NCBI GenBank assembly: GCA_009786125.1
Contig: WQTU01000139.1
Location: forward strand, 72,483-136,482
Reading direction: 5' to 3'
DNA from: Spirochaetota bacterium
GTDB lineage: Bacteria; Spirochaetota; Spirochaetia; CADAEX01
DNA: 64,000 nucleotides
Shown in pieces: positions 1 to 9,719 of the stretch (position 1 is its first letter; every line of letters begins with the position of its first letter). The position numbers and the translations under genes are program-made. The notes beneath the pieces are model-generated. The model was given only the letters and a program-made list of their open reading frames with translations, had not been told where the DNA came from and did not search any database.

Positions 1-354
1 ATAAAGATGACCAAACCAGTATTTTACATATTCATCGTCGTCATCTGCAGCAACAAAAACAGCATCTATTTTGTGCTCTTTCATAAATTCGTCAACCCTT
101 ACAGGATCAAGAGCATGAGGACCATAATCTCTGTCAACAACAACAGCATCATCAACATAACGGCAAGCTTTTACTATTTCAATCCGCTCTTTCTGGCTAA
201 AAATCGGTTTTCTTTTTTCTTTTTTAGCAAGCTCATCGGAGTCTACGGTAACAACAACTTCTTTAAACATTTCTTTTGCTCTTTTTAAGAGCCGCACATG
301 TCCGACATGAAAAAGATCAAATACTCCATTTACCGCACATCTGTTATAATTCAA
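1..354 (-). CDS. Nucleotidyltransferase (cytidylyltransferase/TagD-like), 3' end cut by window edge
   Basis: Reverse-strand reading gives NRCAVNGVFDLFHVGHVRLLKRAKEMFKEVVVTVDSDELAKKEKRKPIFSQKERIEIVKACRYVDDAVVVDRDYG...; G-x-FDLFHxGH nucleotidyltransferase motif. No in-frame ATG; TTG at 354 preceded by GAGG at about 8 nt spacing. Not in the ORF track. Confidence 0.72.
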   Translation of the reverse strand, partial: MNYNRCAVNGVFDLFHVGHVRLLKRAKEMFKEVVVTVDSDELAKKEKRKPIFSQKERIEIVKACRYVDDAVVVDRDYGPHALDPVRVDEFMKEHKIDAVFVAADDDDEYVKYWFGHLY

Positions 355-422
355 TTTTGTTTCCTCACTTCCGGTAGCTTTGTTTACACCCGCTGGCTCA
401 TGCTCTAAATTTTATACTGAGT

Positions 423-1751
423 TCAAGGCAACACCGGACTTCGCCGACCCCTGCCTACAGCAAAGTATATAAAATCTGCTTTTTCAACTAACTCTTTATT
501 GTATATATTTCTAAGATCAATAAATATATTTCCCCGCATTGCTTTCTTTAGCCTTTTCAAGTCAATTGCCCTATACTGGTTCCATTCTGTTATAACAACA
601 ACAGCATCTGCGTCTTTGCATGTTTCATAAAGATCATCAAAATACTCAACTGAATCGGGAAGCAGTTTTTTTGCTTCTTTAATCCCCTGCGGGTCTGTCG
701 CGCGTATAACGGCATTGCCGTTTATAAGAGCAGGAATAATCGTAAGAGAGGGAGCTTCCCGCATATCATCTGTTTCCGGCTTAAAAGTTAGCCCAAGAAA
801 AGCAATTGTTTTATTGCCTTCACTGCCGCCGAATGCTTCCCTTATTTTACTAACCATAAGAGATTTTTGTGAATCATTAACATTTATGACTCCTTCGAGA
901 ATTCTGGCAGTCATTCCATTATCGTGAAAAATTTTAACAAGTGCGCTTACATCTTTTGGAAAACAGGAGCCGCCATACCCGGGACCTGCATGGAGAAATT
1001 TGGGACCAATTCTTTTATCGAGACCCATTCCTTTGGAAACATCCTTAACATCTGCGCCTACTTTTTCGCAAAGATTTGCTATCTCATTTATAAATGAAAT
1101 TTTAGTGGCAAGAAAACCATTGGAAGCGTATTTTATTAGTTCGGCTGTTTCAAGCCCTGTTATTACAATTGGCGTTTCAATTAAATAAAGAGGTCTATAA
1201 AGCTCTCTAAGCATTTCTTTTGCCTTCTCGCTTTCAACGCCTATAACAACACGATCAGGCCGCATAAAATCGTTAATCGCAGCGCCTTCGCGTAAAAATT
1301 CAGGATTTGATGCGACATCAAAATCTGCAGAAGAGTTTTCTGCCCTTATTAGCTTTTCAACGCTTCTTGCTGTTCCTACAGGAACAGTGCTCTTGTCAAC
1401 AATTATAGTATATCCTTTTAAATGCTGTGCAATTTCTTTTGCTGCTTCATAGACATAAGTTAAATCTGCATAGCCATCCCCGCGCCGGGAAGGAGTTCCT
1501 ACTGCAATAAAAACAATATCTGCTTCTTCAACATAAGGTGCGTAGTCAAGAGAAAAATTAAGGCGACCTTCTTTTACATTCTTTTTAACAAGATCTTCAA
1601 GACCTGGTTCGTATATGGGCATAATGCCTTTTTCCAGAGATTCAATTCTTTCGATACTCTTGTCAATACAAGTTACACTCCATCCAAATTCAGCAAAGCA
1701 TGTTCCGGAGACCAAGCCCACATAGCCTGTTCCAATAATTGCTATTTTCAT
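423..1751 (-). CDS. ugd: UDP-glucose 6-dehydrogenase
   Basis: N-terminal MKIAIIGTGYVGLVSGTCFAEFGWSVTCID; GPGYGGSCFPKDV catalytic Cys motif; FLGLTFKPETDDMREAPS. Confidence 0.95.
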   Translation of the reverse strand: MKIAIIGTGYVGLVSGTCFAEFGWSVTCIDKSIERIESLEKGIMPIYEPGLEDLVKKNVKEGRLNFSLDYAPYVEEADIVFIAVGTPSRRGDGYADLTYVYEAAKEIAQHLKGYTIIVDKSTVPVGTARSVEKLIRAENSSADFDVASNPEFLREGAAINDFMRPDRVVIGVESEKAKEMLRELYRPLYLIETPIVITGLETAELIKYASNGFLATKISFINEIANLCEKVGADVKDVSKGMGLDKRIGPKFLHAGPGYGGSCFPKDVSALVKIFHDNGMTARILEGVINVNDSQKSLMVSKIREAFGGSEGNKTIAFLGLTFKPETDDMREAPSLTIIPALINGNAVIRATDPQGIKEAKKLLPDSVEYFDDLYETCKDADAVVVITEWNQYRAIDLKRLKKAMRGNIFIDLRNIYNKELVEKADFIYFAVGRGRRSPVLP

Positions 1752-1792
1752 CTATTATTATACTCCTATACTCCCCGTGTGTTTTATACAAA

Positions 1793-2824
1793 TCACAGTC
1801 GCGACTCTGTTACTTTAGGTTTTAATATTTTATATCCTGACATTTTTACGTCAAGTAAAATTCTTTTTCTGGTACGGTCAAGCAAAACATACCGCTTGAA
1901 GAATAGCTTAAACTTAGCTATTGTCCTTTCAATTTTTTCGCGCAATGCTCCCCTGTAATTTGAGTGTTTATAAATAAATTCTTTTGTCGGGGGTCCTTCG
2001 TTTTTTATTACAAACTTATCTGCGAAGCAATAAAAAGATTTTACATCGCTAACATCTTTAAATTCGATTTTAGGATTCTTTTTCTGAAAATGAATATACA
2101 TAAACTCTTTAACGCAAACTTTCTCATCTGCAACATAAGCCATATATGCTTTCCCATTTTCCCAGAAAAAAATCTGATGCTTATGGCTGCACACGCTATT
2201 ATCTACCAGCATAATTTTTTTGTGCCATCGGCTTAAATCTGCAAAACTGTCAGGCTTATGGTAATATTTAAAGTTATTTTTTAATATGATTTGTATCTTT
2301 CCTGTTGTTTCACTAAAATTACAATTTCTACTGGTTGAAAATGCTTTTTTATACCCGTAAAGACTTCCATCCATTTTAAAAAAATTGTTTACTCTGCCGT
2401 TATTCTTATGCAAAGAAAAATGCCCAAGCAATTCAATAAAATCATAGTTATCCAATATATCATTTTGTATAAAATTTCTGATGCTCCCAAACACCTGATC
2501 AATATCGCAGTACCCCCAAAAATCATATTGAGTTATGTGTTTTTGAAATATCAGTCCATATGCAAGTTTATAATCGCACAATTTATACGGTCTTGTTATA
2601 TTTATGGGAAAATCAAAATTTGTTTGAATTTCTTTAATTAATTTTTCGAAACTCCAATTTAGAACTTTAACATTTTCCGGGTATTTATTTTTGTACTGAA
2701 TATCTGTTACAAGCAAAAAATCAACATCAGGATTATAAGATACTGATAATAACCAAGCATGAAGATACTCGGGAAAAGTTCCATAGTAGGGTATTATAAG
2801 TATTATTTTATGCTGATTTTTCAC
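1793..2824 (-). CDS. DUF6625-like putative glycosyltransferase
   Basis: IILIIPYYGTFPEYLHAWLLSVSYNPDVDFLLVTDI and YKLCDYKLAYGLIFQKHITQYDFWGYCDIDQVFG (GT-A-like DxD region). Confidence 0.65.
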   Translation of the reverse strand: MKNQHKIILIIPYYGTFPEYLHAWLLSVSYNPDVDFLLVTDIQYKNKYPENVKVLNWSFEKLIKEIQTNFDFPINITRPYKLCDYKLAYGLIFQKHITQYDFWGYCDIDQVFGSIRNFIQNDILDNYDFIELLGHFSLHKNNGRVNNFFKMDGSLYGYKKAFSTSRNCNFSETTGKIQIILKNNFKYYHKPDSFADLSRWHKKIMLVDNSVCSHKHQIFFWENGKAYMAYVADEKVCVKEFMYIHFQKKNPKIEFKDVSDVKSFYCFADKFVIKNEGPPTKEFIYKHSNYRGALREKIERTIAKFKLFFKRYVLLDRTRKRILLDVKMSGYKILKPKVTESRL

Positions 2825-2888
2825 TTTGATTTTACCTTAAGATATTAAACCATAATTATTGCATTTTACCAATACTCTGCCAGCCATA

Positions 2889-2918
2889 TTGCTAGACCTT
2901 GATAAATTTTGATATAAT
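2889..2918 (+). promoter_or_regulatory. Possible sigma70-type promoter for the plus-strand ABC ATPase
   Basis: TTGCTA (2889-2894), 18-bp spacer, TATAAT (2913-2918), followed by GAGGAGG and ATG at 2934. The predicted 5' UTR would be very short, so this is uncertain. Confidence 0.3.
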
Positions 2919-2933
2919 CTCTGAGGAGGCACA

Positions 2934-3638
2934 ATGGCAATCGTTTCTTTAGAAAATGTCAAAAAAATCTATCCATTAGGAAAAACAGAAGTAGCAGCTA
3001 TCAATGGAGTTTCCTTTGAAATTGAAAAAGGCGATTTTATCTCAATAGTTGGTCCATCGGGCTCCGGAAAATCTACAATTTTAAATCTGATTGGATGTAT
3101 CGATATTCCAACAAAAGGCATTGTAAAAATCAACGGCGTTGAAACAGAAAATTTATCTGATAAAAAAATAACAGAGCTTAGGCATTCGACAATTGGGTTT
3201 ATTTTTCAATCTTTTAATCTTCTTCCTGTCTTAAATGTATATGAAAATATTGAGTTCCCTCTGTTAATAGGCAAGAAAAAAATAACAAAAAGCGAAAAAG
3301 CTGCGCAGGTTGAGTATATAGATTATTTAATATCAGCTGTAGGGCTTTTAAAATGGAAAAAACATAAGCCCAATGAATTGTCCGGAGGGCAAAGGCAGCG
3401 TGTTGCAATTGCCCGCGCGCTTGTAACAAAGCCGCAAATAGTGCTTGCAGATGAGCCAACAGCCAATCTCGACAGCAAAACAGGCGAAGAAATAATAGAA
3501 CTTATGAAGCGCATAAACAGCGAATTAAATACCACTTTTATTTTTTCAACCCATGATCAAAATATATTTTCTATTGCAGATCATATAATAAAACTTAAAG
3601 ACGGCGTTATTGTCGAAAATTTCAGGCAAAAAGCATAA
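2934..3638 (+). CDS. ABC transporter ATP-binding protein, LolD/MacB type
   Basis: Walker A GPSGSGKST, signature LSGGQRQRVAIARAL, Walker B IVLADEP, H-loop FSTHD; SD GAGGAGG. Confidence 0.93.
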   Translation: MAIVSLENVKKIYPLGKTEVAAINGVSFEIEKGDFISIVGPSGSGKSTILNLIGCIDIPTKGIVKINGVETENLSDKKITELRHSTIGFIFQSFNLLPVLNVYENIEFPLLIGKKKITKSEKAAQVEYIDYLISAVGLLKWKKHKPNELSGGQRQRVAIARALVTKPQIVLADEPTANLDSKTGEEIIELMKRINSELNTTFIFSTHDQNIFSIADHIIKLKDGVIVENFRQKA

Positions 3639-3651
3639 AATGCACTACTGC

Positions 3652-4902
3652 TTAAAAAGAATAAGTTAGTCCAATCGAAAAGAGAAAAGAAATTCCCCGA
3701 TTATCGGGCAGATGATAACGAATATCCTGTCTATCATCTTCATCTCTTTCCTCAAGAATCCATCTTCTCTCATCATCTCCGTAAAGTATAGGTACGCCAA
3801 AGTTTACCCTTATATGTCTCCAGGGAGAAAAAGTGATTGCAGGAAAAACTCTTCCTGTATTGTCAGCAAATGCATGCCTCCATTCAACACCGGCATCAAC
3901 AGGGCTGGAAAATATATTTCTATATCCTATCACAAGACCTATATTATGACCTCTATTTCCTTCAATCTGACCGTTAAAAAAATATTCGCCGTATATCATC
4001 AGTCTTTGCCATTCCCGGAAAAAGCCTGATACTGTCTTAAAATCAAGATTTTTGTTATTATCATAAAGAAAAACAAAGTCCGCAAAAATATCTGTTCTAA
4101 AAATTACTGTTTTAATTGAAGAAAGGGTTCTTAAGCCATCATGACGCTGAAACCTGCCCCCAAGCGCCAGATGAACATTACCAAAAACTCTTTCGATAAG
4201 CGCTGCGCCTACTAAATCTGATTGAGTAAACTCAGCGTCAGGTCCGGGCACATAAATTTCATGCCCATTTGCAAGAGAAACCAACGTAAGACCATCCAGA
4301 ACAGTCGGTAAGCTGGCTCGAAAAGCCAAACCATTTTCGCTGTGAGCCATTAAATTTCCGGGTGTAAAAAGACGACCATTACCCCATGTCATTGGAAATT
4401 GCCCTAGCCTGAAAATAATCCTATCGCGCCATATATAATCAGCATAAAGTTCGTCTATTTTAACTTCTGACCAATTCGGCTCTCCTTCATCATAGTTAAC
4501 TTCGGTGTAAATACTTCCTGCCAAACTAAAAATCGGGCTTGGTCTTGCAGTAAAAGAGAGCCTTGCTTCGGCAACTGCTCCTGCTCTGGCATCAAACCCT
4601 TCGGATAAATTATTATGCTGCGGCCATCCGCGCCAACCCGCAGAACCGGCGGCTAACGAAGAAAATCTTTTTCTTATTATAACTTGGTCACTTTCTTCAA
4701 ACTGTCTTCGGTGATCTATATCTATTTCAATGACAACAGTATCTTCTGGAGGATCGTAAAACAAATCGAAAAGAAAATCCGTATCCCCTACCTCGGCAAA
4801 AACAGGCGAGAATCCAAGAAGCAAGACAAAAAGAATAAAAGGTATGCTGCCGCAACCTTTTGTTAACTTCCTTGTTTGTTTACGTGCAAGCGGAGCTTGC
4901 AC
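3652..4902 (-). CDS. Putative outer-membrane beta-barrel protein with signal peptide
   Basis: Hydrophobic N-terminus IPFILFVLLLGFSPVFA; amphipathic strand pattern; C-terminus ...SFLFSIGLTYSF ending in an aromatic residue. Start is GTG inside a hairpin. Confidence 0.6.
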   Translation of the reverse strand: MQAPLARKQTRKLTKGCGSIPFILFVLLLGFSPVFAEVGDTDFLFDLFYDPPEDTVVIEIDIDHRRQFEESDQVIIRKRFSSLAAGSAGWRGWPQHNNLSEGFDARAGAVAEARLSFTARPSPIFSLAGSIYTEVNYDEGEPNWSEVKIDELYADYIWRDRIIFRLGQFPMTWGNGRLFTPGNLMAHSENGLAFRASLPTVLDGLTLVSLANGHEIYVPGPDAEFTQSDLVGAALIERVFGNVHLALGGRFQRHDGLRTLSSIKTVIFRTDIFADFVFLYDNNKNLDFKTVSGFFREWQRLMIYGEYFFNGQIEGNRGHNIGLVIGYRNIFSSPVDAGVEWRHAFADNTGRVFPAITFSPWRHIRVNFGVPILYGDDERRWILEERDEDDRQDIRYHLPDNRGISFLFSIGLTYSF

Positions 4903-4908
4903 GTAAAC
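4878..4908. repeat. Perfect inverted repeat, 14-bp arms, 3-nt loop
   Basis: GTTTACGTGCAAGC-GGA-GCTTGCACGTAAAC; overlaps the GTG start (4902-4900) of the downstream barrel gene. Confidence 0.9.
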
Positions 4909-4970
4909 CGCGCTTCGTCGGCTAATAAAAAAACTGTTTTTCTTCTCTTGTTGTTGAAATATTTTTGCTT

Positions 4971-5777
4971 TCAGTTTCTTGCCCTTTCAAGAAATTCCTT
5001 AGTGAAAAGAATATCCGGCTGCGGCCGCAGCGATGGCTGTGTTATTGTTATTTCTGTTCGTTCAAAAACTCTTCTGCCTGCAATATCCCGAAAAACAAGA
5101 TGGTCAATTATAGTAATACTGGGCGGAAAAGTTCCGTCCGCTCTTGCACTGCTGCCTGGAAGCCAACTGTTTCCTACTTGCTGATAACTGGGAATTGCTG
5201 TTGTTCTCAAAAGCTGCCCGGAAAGACTAAAATCCTTTCTTTTTCTTACAAGATTGTTTTCACATATCCAAAGACGCACTTTTGGAAAAGATACTCTGTC
5301 ATGCCGCGCCCGAAGATCCAGAACCGTGCAATTAAATCTGCCGAGCATTTCTCTTCTTACAGAAACAACATTGTAATCTTCATAATAACTTGATTTATAA
5401 AAATCTGAATTGCGCGCACTGGAATTTTGGAAACGCTCTCTGGCGCTTGTAAGAGTATAGCCGCCGCTTACCGGATCAAAAAGCCATAAGTTATCTCCGC
5501 TTCTAAAATATCCCTTTCCTCTGTCTCTAAGGGGTTCCAATATTAAAATAGTAAACTGATCTCTTCTGTCGCGTCTGAATACTGTGGCAACAGTAGTTGA
5601 AACAGACCCTCCTGGATCCACTCTTCTGATTGTATACTCCGCAGAAAGATCATGATCATTAAAACTAAGCAGAGTATCTACTTTTCTTAAAAGATTTCTA
5701 TATTCTTCAAAAGATTGCCCGTAAGCCGACAAAGTAAATAATAAAAACCCTACAACACAAATATATTTAACAAACAT
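4971..5777 (-). CDS. Outer membrane lipoprotein-sorting (LolA-like) protein
   Basis: Start set at internal ATG 5777 (MFVKYICVVGFLLFTLSAYGQS signal peptide) which overlaps the upstream stop as TGATG; repeated beta-strand segments such as RYFRSGDNLWLFDPVSGG... fit the LolA-like sorting-protein family. Confidence 0.7.
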   Translation of the reverse strand: MFVKYICVVGFLLFTLSAYGQSFEEYRNLLRKVDTLLSFNDHDLSAEYTIRRVDPGGSVSTTVATVFRRDRRDQFTILILEPLRDRGKGYFRSGDNLWLFDPVSGGYTLTSARERFQNSSARNSDFYKSSYYEDYNVVSVRREMLGRFNCTVLDLRARHDRVSFPKVRLWICENNLVRKRKDFSLSGQLLRTTAIPSYQQVGNSWLPGSSARADGTFPPSITIIDHLVFRDIAGRRVFERTEITITQPSLRPQPDILFTKEFLERARN

Positions 5778-7066
5778 CAAGTCCCCTTTCCTAAAGCCTG
5801 AACAGGCGGTAAATTTGACGCTTTTGCAGCAGGACCCCATGCAGCAAGCACAACCGCAAAAAGCATAAAAATAGTATTAAAAAATACTACTTTTGGATCT
5901 ATAAAAAAATTAAGCCTTCCGCTCTCGGTAAATAATCCGGCAGCAGAAAAAGCGCTTAAATCTACAAGACTAACAATAATGCTAAGAGTTATAACCCCTA
6001 ATACAAATCCGCCTAAAGAAGCAATAATGGCAAGAGCTGCTGCCTCTGTCAAAAAAAGAAACTTAACCTGTTTTTTTTGCATTCCCATTGCTCTCATGGT
6101 GCCTATTTCTCTGGTTCGCTCATAAACAAGAACTCTGTATGTATTTAAAATACCTATCATAACAATAATAACAAAAACAACTAGGAAAAAATATATTCCT
6201 GCAAGAAAAGCATTAAGAATATTTCTTATTTCTGCAAGCTGTGCATCAATAGGAACAACCGCTATGGTTTCTACTTCAGCGCCCGAGTTTCTTGCATCAC
6301 GAAAACCAGACTCATTATAAATTCTTGGAAAAACAGGAAAGCTTTTCTCCAGGGTTAGTCTAATTCTTTCGGCAAGCCTTTCTGTGTTAACCCCCGCATT
6401 TACATATAACGCTATGTCTGTAACAAAACCAGGATTATTAATAAGTTTATTCAAATCTTCAATTCTCATGTATGATGCATATCCAAAAATGCTTGTTTCA
6501 TCAAAAATACCGCGGATAATTTTTGTTGCAGTATTGATCTGCTGACCTATTGTTATATAAAATATTACATCATCCCCTACTCTGGCACCAATAATTTCAG
6601 CCGCAGTCCTGCTTATTAAAATTCCTCCGTTACCGCTTTCGCCAAGCATTGAGTCATAGCTTCCTTCGACAAAGGACAGATTTTTGAATATTTCTCTTTC
6701 TGCCTCAAAATCTATTCCAATAGCTCTTCTTTGTATTATAGAATTACCGGCAAAAAATATTCTGGCTTCCCTTCCCCAATAAACACTTCTCTTTGTTATT
6801 GCTCTTAACGGGAACCTTGCTTCTTTTAGTTTTTCGATTATTTCATCTGCATTGCTTATTCCAAAATCCCTTCCTGTAAAACTAACTAAAGCTATATGCC
6901 CTGAAAAATAACGCGCTGCCTTTGTTCTAATTGTTTCAAGAGCGCCAAAAGCCAAACCAGATAATATTGTAATCAAACTAAATCCCAAAAGTATTGCAAT
7001 AGCCATAAGAGCATATCTTTTTCGCCTCAAAAAGAGATTTCGCAAAGCAAGATATATTATTGTCAT
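5777..7066 (-). CDS. ABC transporter permease, FtsX/LolCE/MacB type
   Basis: N-terminal TM, large periplasmic domain, C-terminal GILNTYRVLVYERTREIGTMRAMGMQKKQVKFLFLTEAAALAIIASLGGFVLG FtsX core. Confidence 0.9.
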   Translation of the reverse strand: MTIIYLALRNLFLRRKRYALMAIAILLGFSLITILSGLAFGALETIRTKAARYFSGHIALVSFTGRDFGISNADEIIEKLKEARFPLRAITKRSVYWGREARIFFAGNSIIQRRAIGIDFEAEREIFKNLSFVEGSYDSMLGESGNGGILISRTAAEIIGARVGDDVIFYITIGQQINTATKIIRGIFDETSIFGYASYMRIEDLNKLINNPGFVTDIALYVNAGVNTERLAERIRLTLEKSFPVFPRIYNESGFRDARNSGAEVETIAVVPIDAQLAEIRNILNAFLAGIYFFLVVFVIIVMIGILNTYRVLVYERTREIGTMRAMGMQKKQVKFLFLTEAAALAIIASLGGFVLGVITLSIIVSLVDLSAFSAAGLFTESGRLNFFIDPKVVFFNTIFMLFAVVLAAWGPAAKASNLPPVQALGKGT

Positions 7067-7072
7067 AAAAAG

Positions 7073-8527
7073 CTACTCTTTTCCCATAACAGATACTGGA
7101 TTAATATGCATGGCAACAGATACTGGATAAATCCATGCCAAAGAAGCAATAACAAAGGCCATAATAATATTAATAAATACACCAAATAATGTTATGGTCG
7201 GCTCTATTACATTTCCTCCAAATAAATTAATAAACAAATCATTTTTAATAACGATGCCTTTCGCAGATACAATAAGACAAATTATTATCCCAAGTACAAC
7301 ACCCAAAAAAGAGGCTATTACAGTAAGTAACATTGACTCTGTTATAAACAGTTTTCTTATAAAAGCTTTTCCTGCTCCTATACCGCGCATTGTTCCTATC
7401 TCCGCGCTTCTTTCAAGCACAGATATAACCAGAGCATTCATAATCACAAGAATTGCCCCTATCATAATAAATACCATTCCTGCATAAAACAGATACTGGA
7501 GTGCAAACACAGTCTGCGCGCTTAATCCTGCTGCCTGCCGCCAATTTAATATTCTTACATCCCAGCCTTGGTCCCGAGCCTCTCTTCTCAGAGAATTTAA
7601 CAGCGCTCTCTGACTTCCGTCAGTACGAAAAAGCACAAAACTCCATGCCGCAGCATTAGGCATGACAACTGTTCTTCCCTCGTCTGTAATCTCTGATAAC
7701 AATTTCTCAATGCTTTCAAGAGTAAAACCACCTTCTTCTTGTGCAGTTACATCTTCGCCAAATAAAAAAAGATCACTGATATCAAAAAAATCATCGCTGC
7801 TTTGTTCGGGTTTTCCGTTGCTGATTAAAACATCCCCCATCGTGTAATTTGCAATACGTCTTACAGAATCCGGATCTGTCAAAACAATACGGTCTAGTAC
7901 CTGCGTAGTTCCAACATAACTATGTATTCCAGCCAAAAAACCTCTTACAATTCTAAAAGAACCATCAGAAAACATACTTAATTGAAGATCATCGCCTATT
8001 TCAAGCGAGCGATCTATTCTCTCTTCAATCATGGAAGCAATTCTTCTGTTAAGAAATACTCCGCCATTTCTCAGAGAAGATATATCGCCTTTTTCTATAA
8101 TAATTTCAGAACATACAGAAAAATAGGTATTATAATCAACACCAAAAAGAACAGCCGGTGTTCGCCTCCCGTCTACCTCTACAAATGCAACAGCAGATAC
8201 GATTGGGGTCCATTCTGATACATGTTCAATAGAAGAAAAAACATCTACCATAGAAGAATAGCCGGGAATAGCCGGAATAGTTTCAAACCTGCTTACAATG
8301 GGAATTTCGTTTCCAAACAAGCCATGAATAATTCCGATATTTGCACCTATAACAGCATCTCCGGTTAGGCTTCTTACAAAAGAACTTTCGAGTCCTCTGT
8401 TAGTGCTTTCGAAAACAGCATTTACAAAAAACAGTATTGCTGATCCCAGCATAATTAACATTCCCAAAAGCAGGGTTTTTCGTGTATGCCTTAATAGATT
8501 TCTGATTGCCAGTTTAAAAATCAACAT
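7073..8527 (-). CDS. ABC transporter permease, FtsX/LolCE/MacB type
   Basis: VISVLERSAEIGTMRGIGAGKAFIRKLFITESMLLTVIASFLGVVLG FtsX core; same topology as the neighbouring permease. Confidence 0.9.
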   Translation of the reverse strand: MLIFKLAIRNLLRHTRKTLLLGMLIMLGSAILFFVNAVFESTNRGLESSFVRSLTGDAVIGANIGIIHGLFGNEIPIVSRFETIPAIPGYSSMVDVFSSIEHVSEWTPIVSAVAFVEVDGRRTPAVLFGVDYNTYFSVCSEIIIEKGDISSLRNGGVFLNRRIASMIEERIDRSLEIGDDLQLSMFSDGSFRIVRGFLAGIHSYVGTTQVLDRIVLTDPDSVRRIANYTMGDVLISNGKPEQSSDDFFDISDLFLFGEDVTAQEEGGFTLESIEKLLSEITDEGRTVVMPNAAAWSFVLFRTDGSQRALLNSLRREARDQGWDVRILNWRQAAGLSAQTVFALQYLFYAGMVFIMIGAILVIMNALVISVLERSAEIGTMRGIGAGKAFIRKLFITESMLLTVIASFLGVVLGIIICLIVSAKGIVIKNDLFINLFGGNVIEPTITLFGVFINIIMAFVIASLAWIYPVSVAMHINPVSVMGKE

Positions 8528-8582
8528 GGAGTAAATATATAATATTTTTATTATTTTTAGTAGAGTATGTTTTGTTTTTTTC

Positions 8583-9662
8583 CTAAATACTGCGATATAG
8601 TTCTGTATACTCTTTAATCATATTTTCAATAGAATATTTTTCTGATTGTTTTTGTGCAGCCGCTGCAATCCATTTTATATTGTTCCGCACAAAATCAATA
8701 CTTTGTTTAATTTCAAACGCCCACTTTTCGGGGGTTTCAATTTCTTTTACTAATTTTACAGCCGGATTATCTTGCCCCAGCACTTCTTTTAAGCCGTCAA
8801 CCTCGGAAGCAATTATAAATATTCCGGTAGACATTCCCTCTACTGCAACCAGCCCAAAACCTTCCCAAAGAGACGGAATAAGCTGAATATCTGCTTCGTG
8901 TAAGCGTCTTTCTATTTGATCCGATCTCCCGGGCAAATAAACTTTTTTCTCCAAGCCATTTTCTTTTATTAATTTTTCTAAAACTCCTCGCTCTGCCCCT
9001 TCTCCTACAATCGTATACGATTCAATTTCGTCTTTAATAAAAGATATTGCTTTTATTGAAGTTTTAAAATTTTTCTTTTTTGTTAAGGTTCCTATGGAAA
9101 TAATTTTGGGTTTTGCAAAGCCGCAGCGCTCTTTGGGTGTGTATAACTTTGCTCCATTATTAACAACTACCAGCCTGCTGTGGAGTTTTTTACTAAGCCA
9201 TTTTTCCAACGAAAGCTCGACCCCTTTGCTTATACAGCATATTTTTTTATATCTGCTGTAAAAAAAATGTTCGATATATTTAAAGCATGGTATGGATCTG
9301 CGCTTATTGGATGTATTGTGCTCGGTAAAAAGCAAGGTCACATTTTTTAAGAACAATACAGCGATTGGAGTATAAAAAAGAGGATATGTTAAATGTACAT
9401 GTATAATTATTTTTTGATATGTTTTTAATCTTGCTTTGATAAATTTACGCAGCCTGAATATCGTTAGCGGATTCCTATCTCCTGTCAAAAGAGAGCTTTC
9501 ATTGCTATGCAGCTTTATATTTAAATGAGAGAACTTGTTAAAGTAAACAACTTCCGAATCAAAGCCGTCTAGCTTTATTCTTTGCCCCAGCTCTCTGACC
9601 AAAACTTCTGCTCCCCCGCAAACCGGAGAAGATATGACTTGCAAGATTAATTTTTTTTGCAT
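8583..9662 (-). CDS. Glycosyltransferase family 4
   Basis: VISSPVCGGAEVLVRELGQRI; SIGTLTKKKNFKTSIKA; LIPSLWEGFGLVAVEGMSTG (E-x7-E). Confidence 0.9.
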   Translation of the reverse strand: MQKKLILQVISSPVCGGAEVLVRELGQRIKLDGFDSEVVYFNKFSHLNIKLHSNESSLLTGDRNPLTIFRLRKFIKARLKTYQKIIIHVHLTYPLFYTPIAVLFLKNVTLLFTEHNTSNKRRSIPCFKYIEHFFYSRYKKICCISKGVELSLEKWLSKKLHSRLVVVNNGAKLYTPKERCGFAKPKIISIGTLTKKKNFKTSIKAISFIKDEIESYTIVGEGAERGVLEKLIKENGLEKKVYLPGRSDQIERRLHEADIQLIPSLWEGFGLVAVEGMSTGIFIIASEVDGLKEVLGQDNPAVKLVKEIETPEKWAFEIKQSIDFVRNNIKWIAAAAQKQSEKYSIENMIKEYTELYRSI

Positions 9663-9719
9663 TAAGACCTGTCAATTTTTGAGTGAATTTGATTCATATT
9701 TTTTCCAAGCCTGTACACT

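Noticed and set aside
7-288. Plus-strand 93-aa ORF at window start
   Set aside because: Antisense to a clear nucleotidyltransferase reading frame (1-354 minus).
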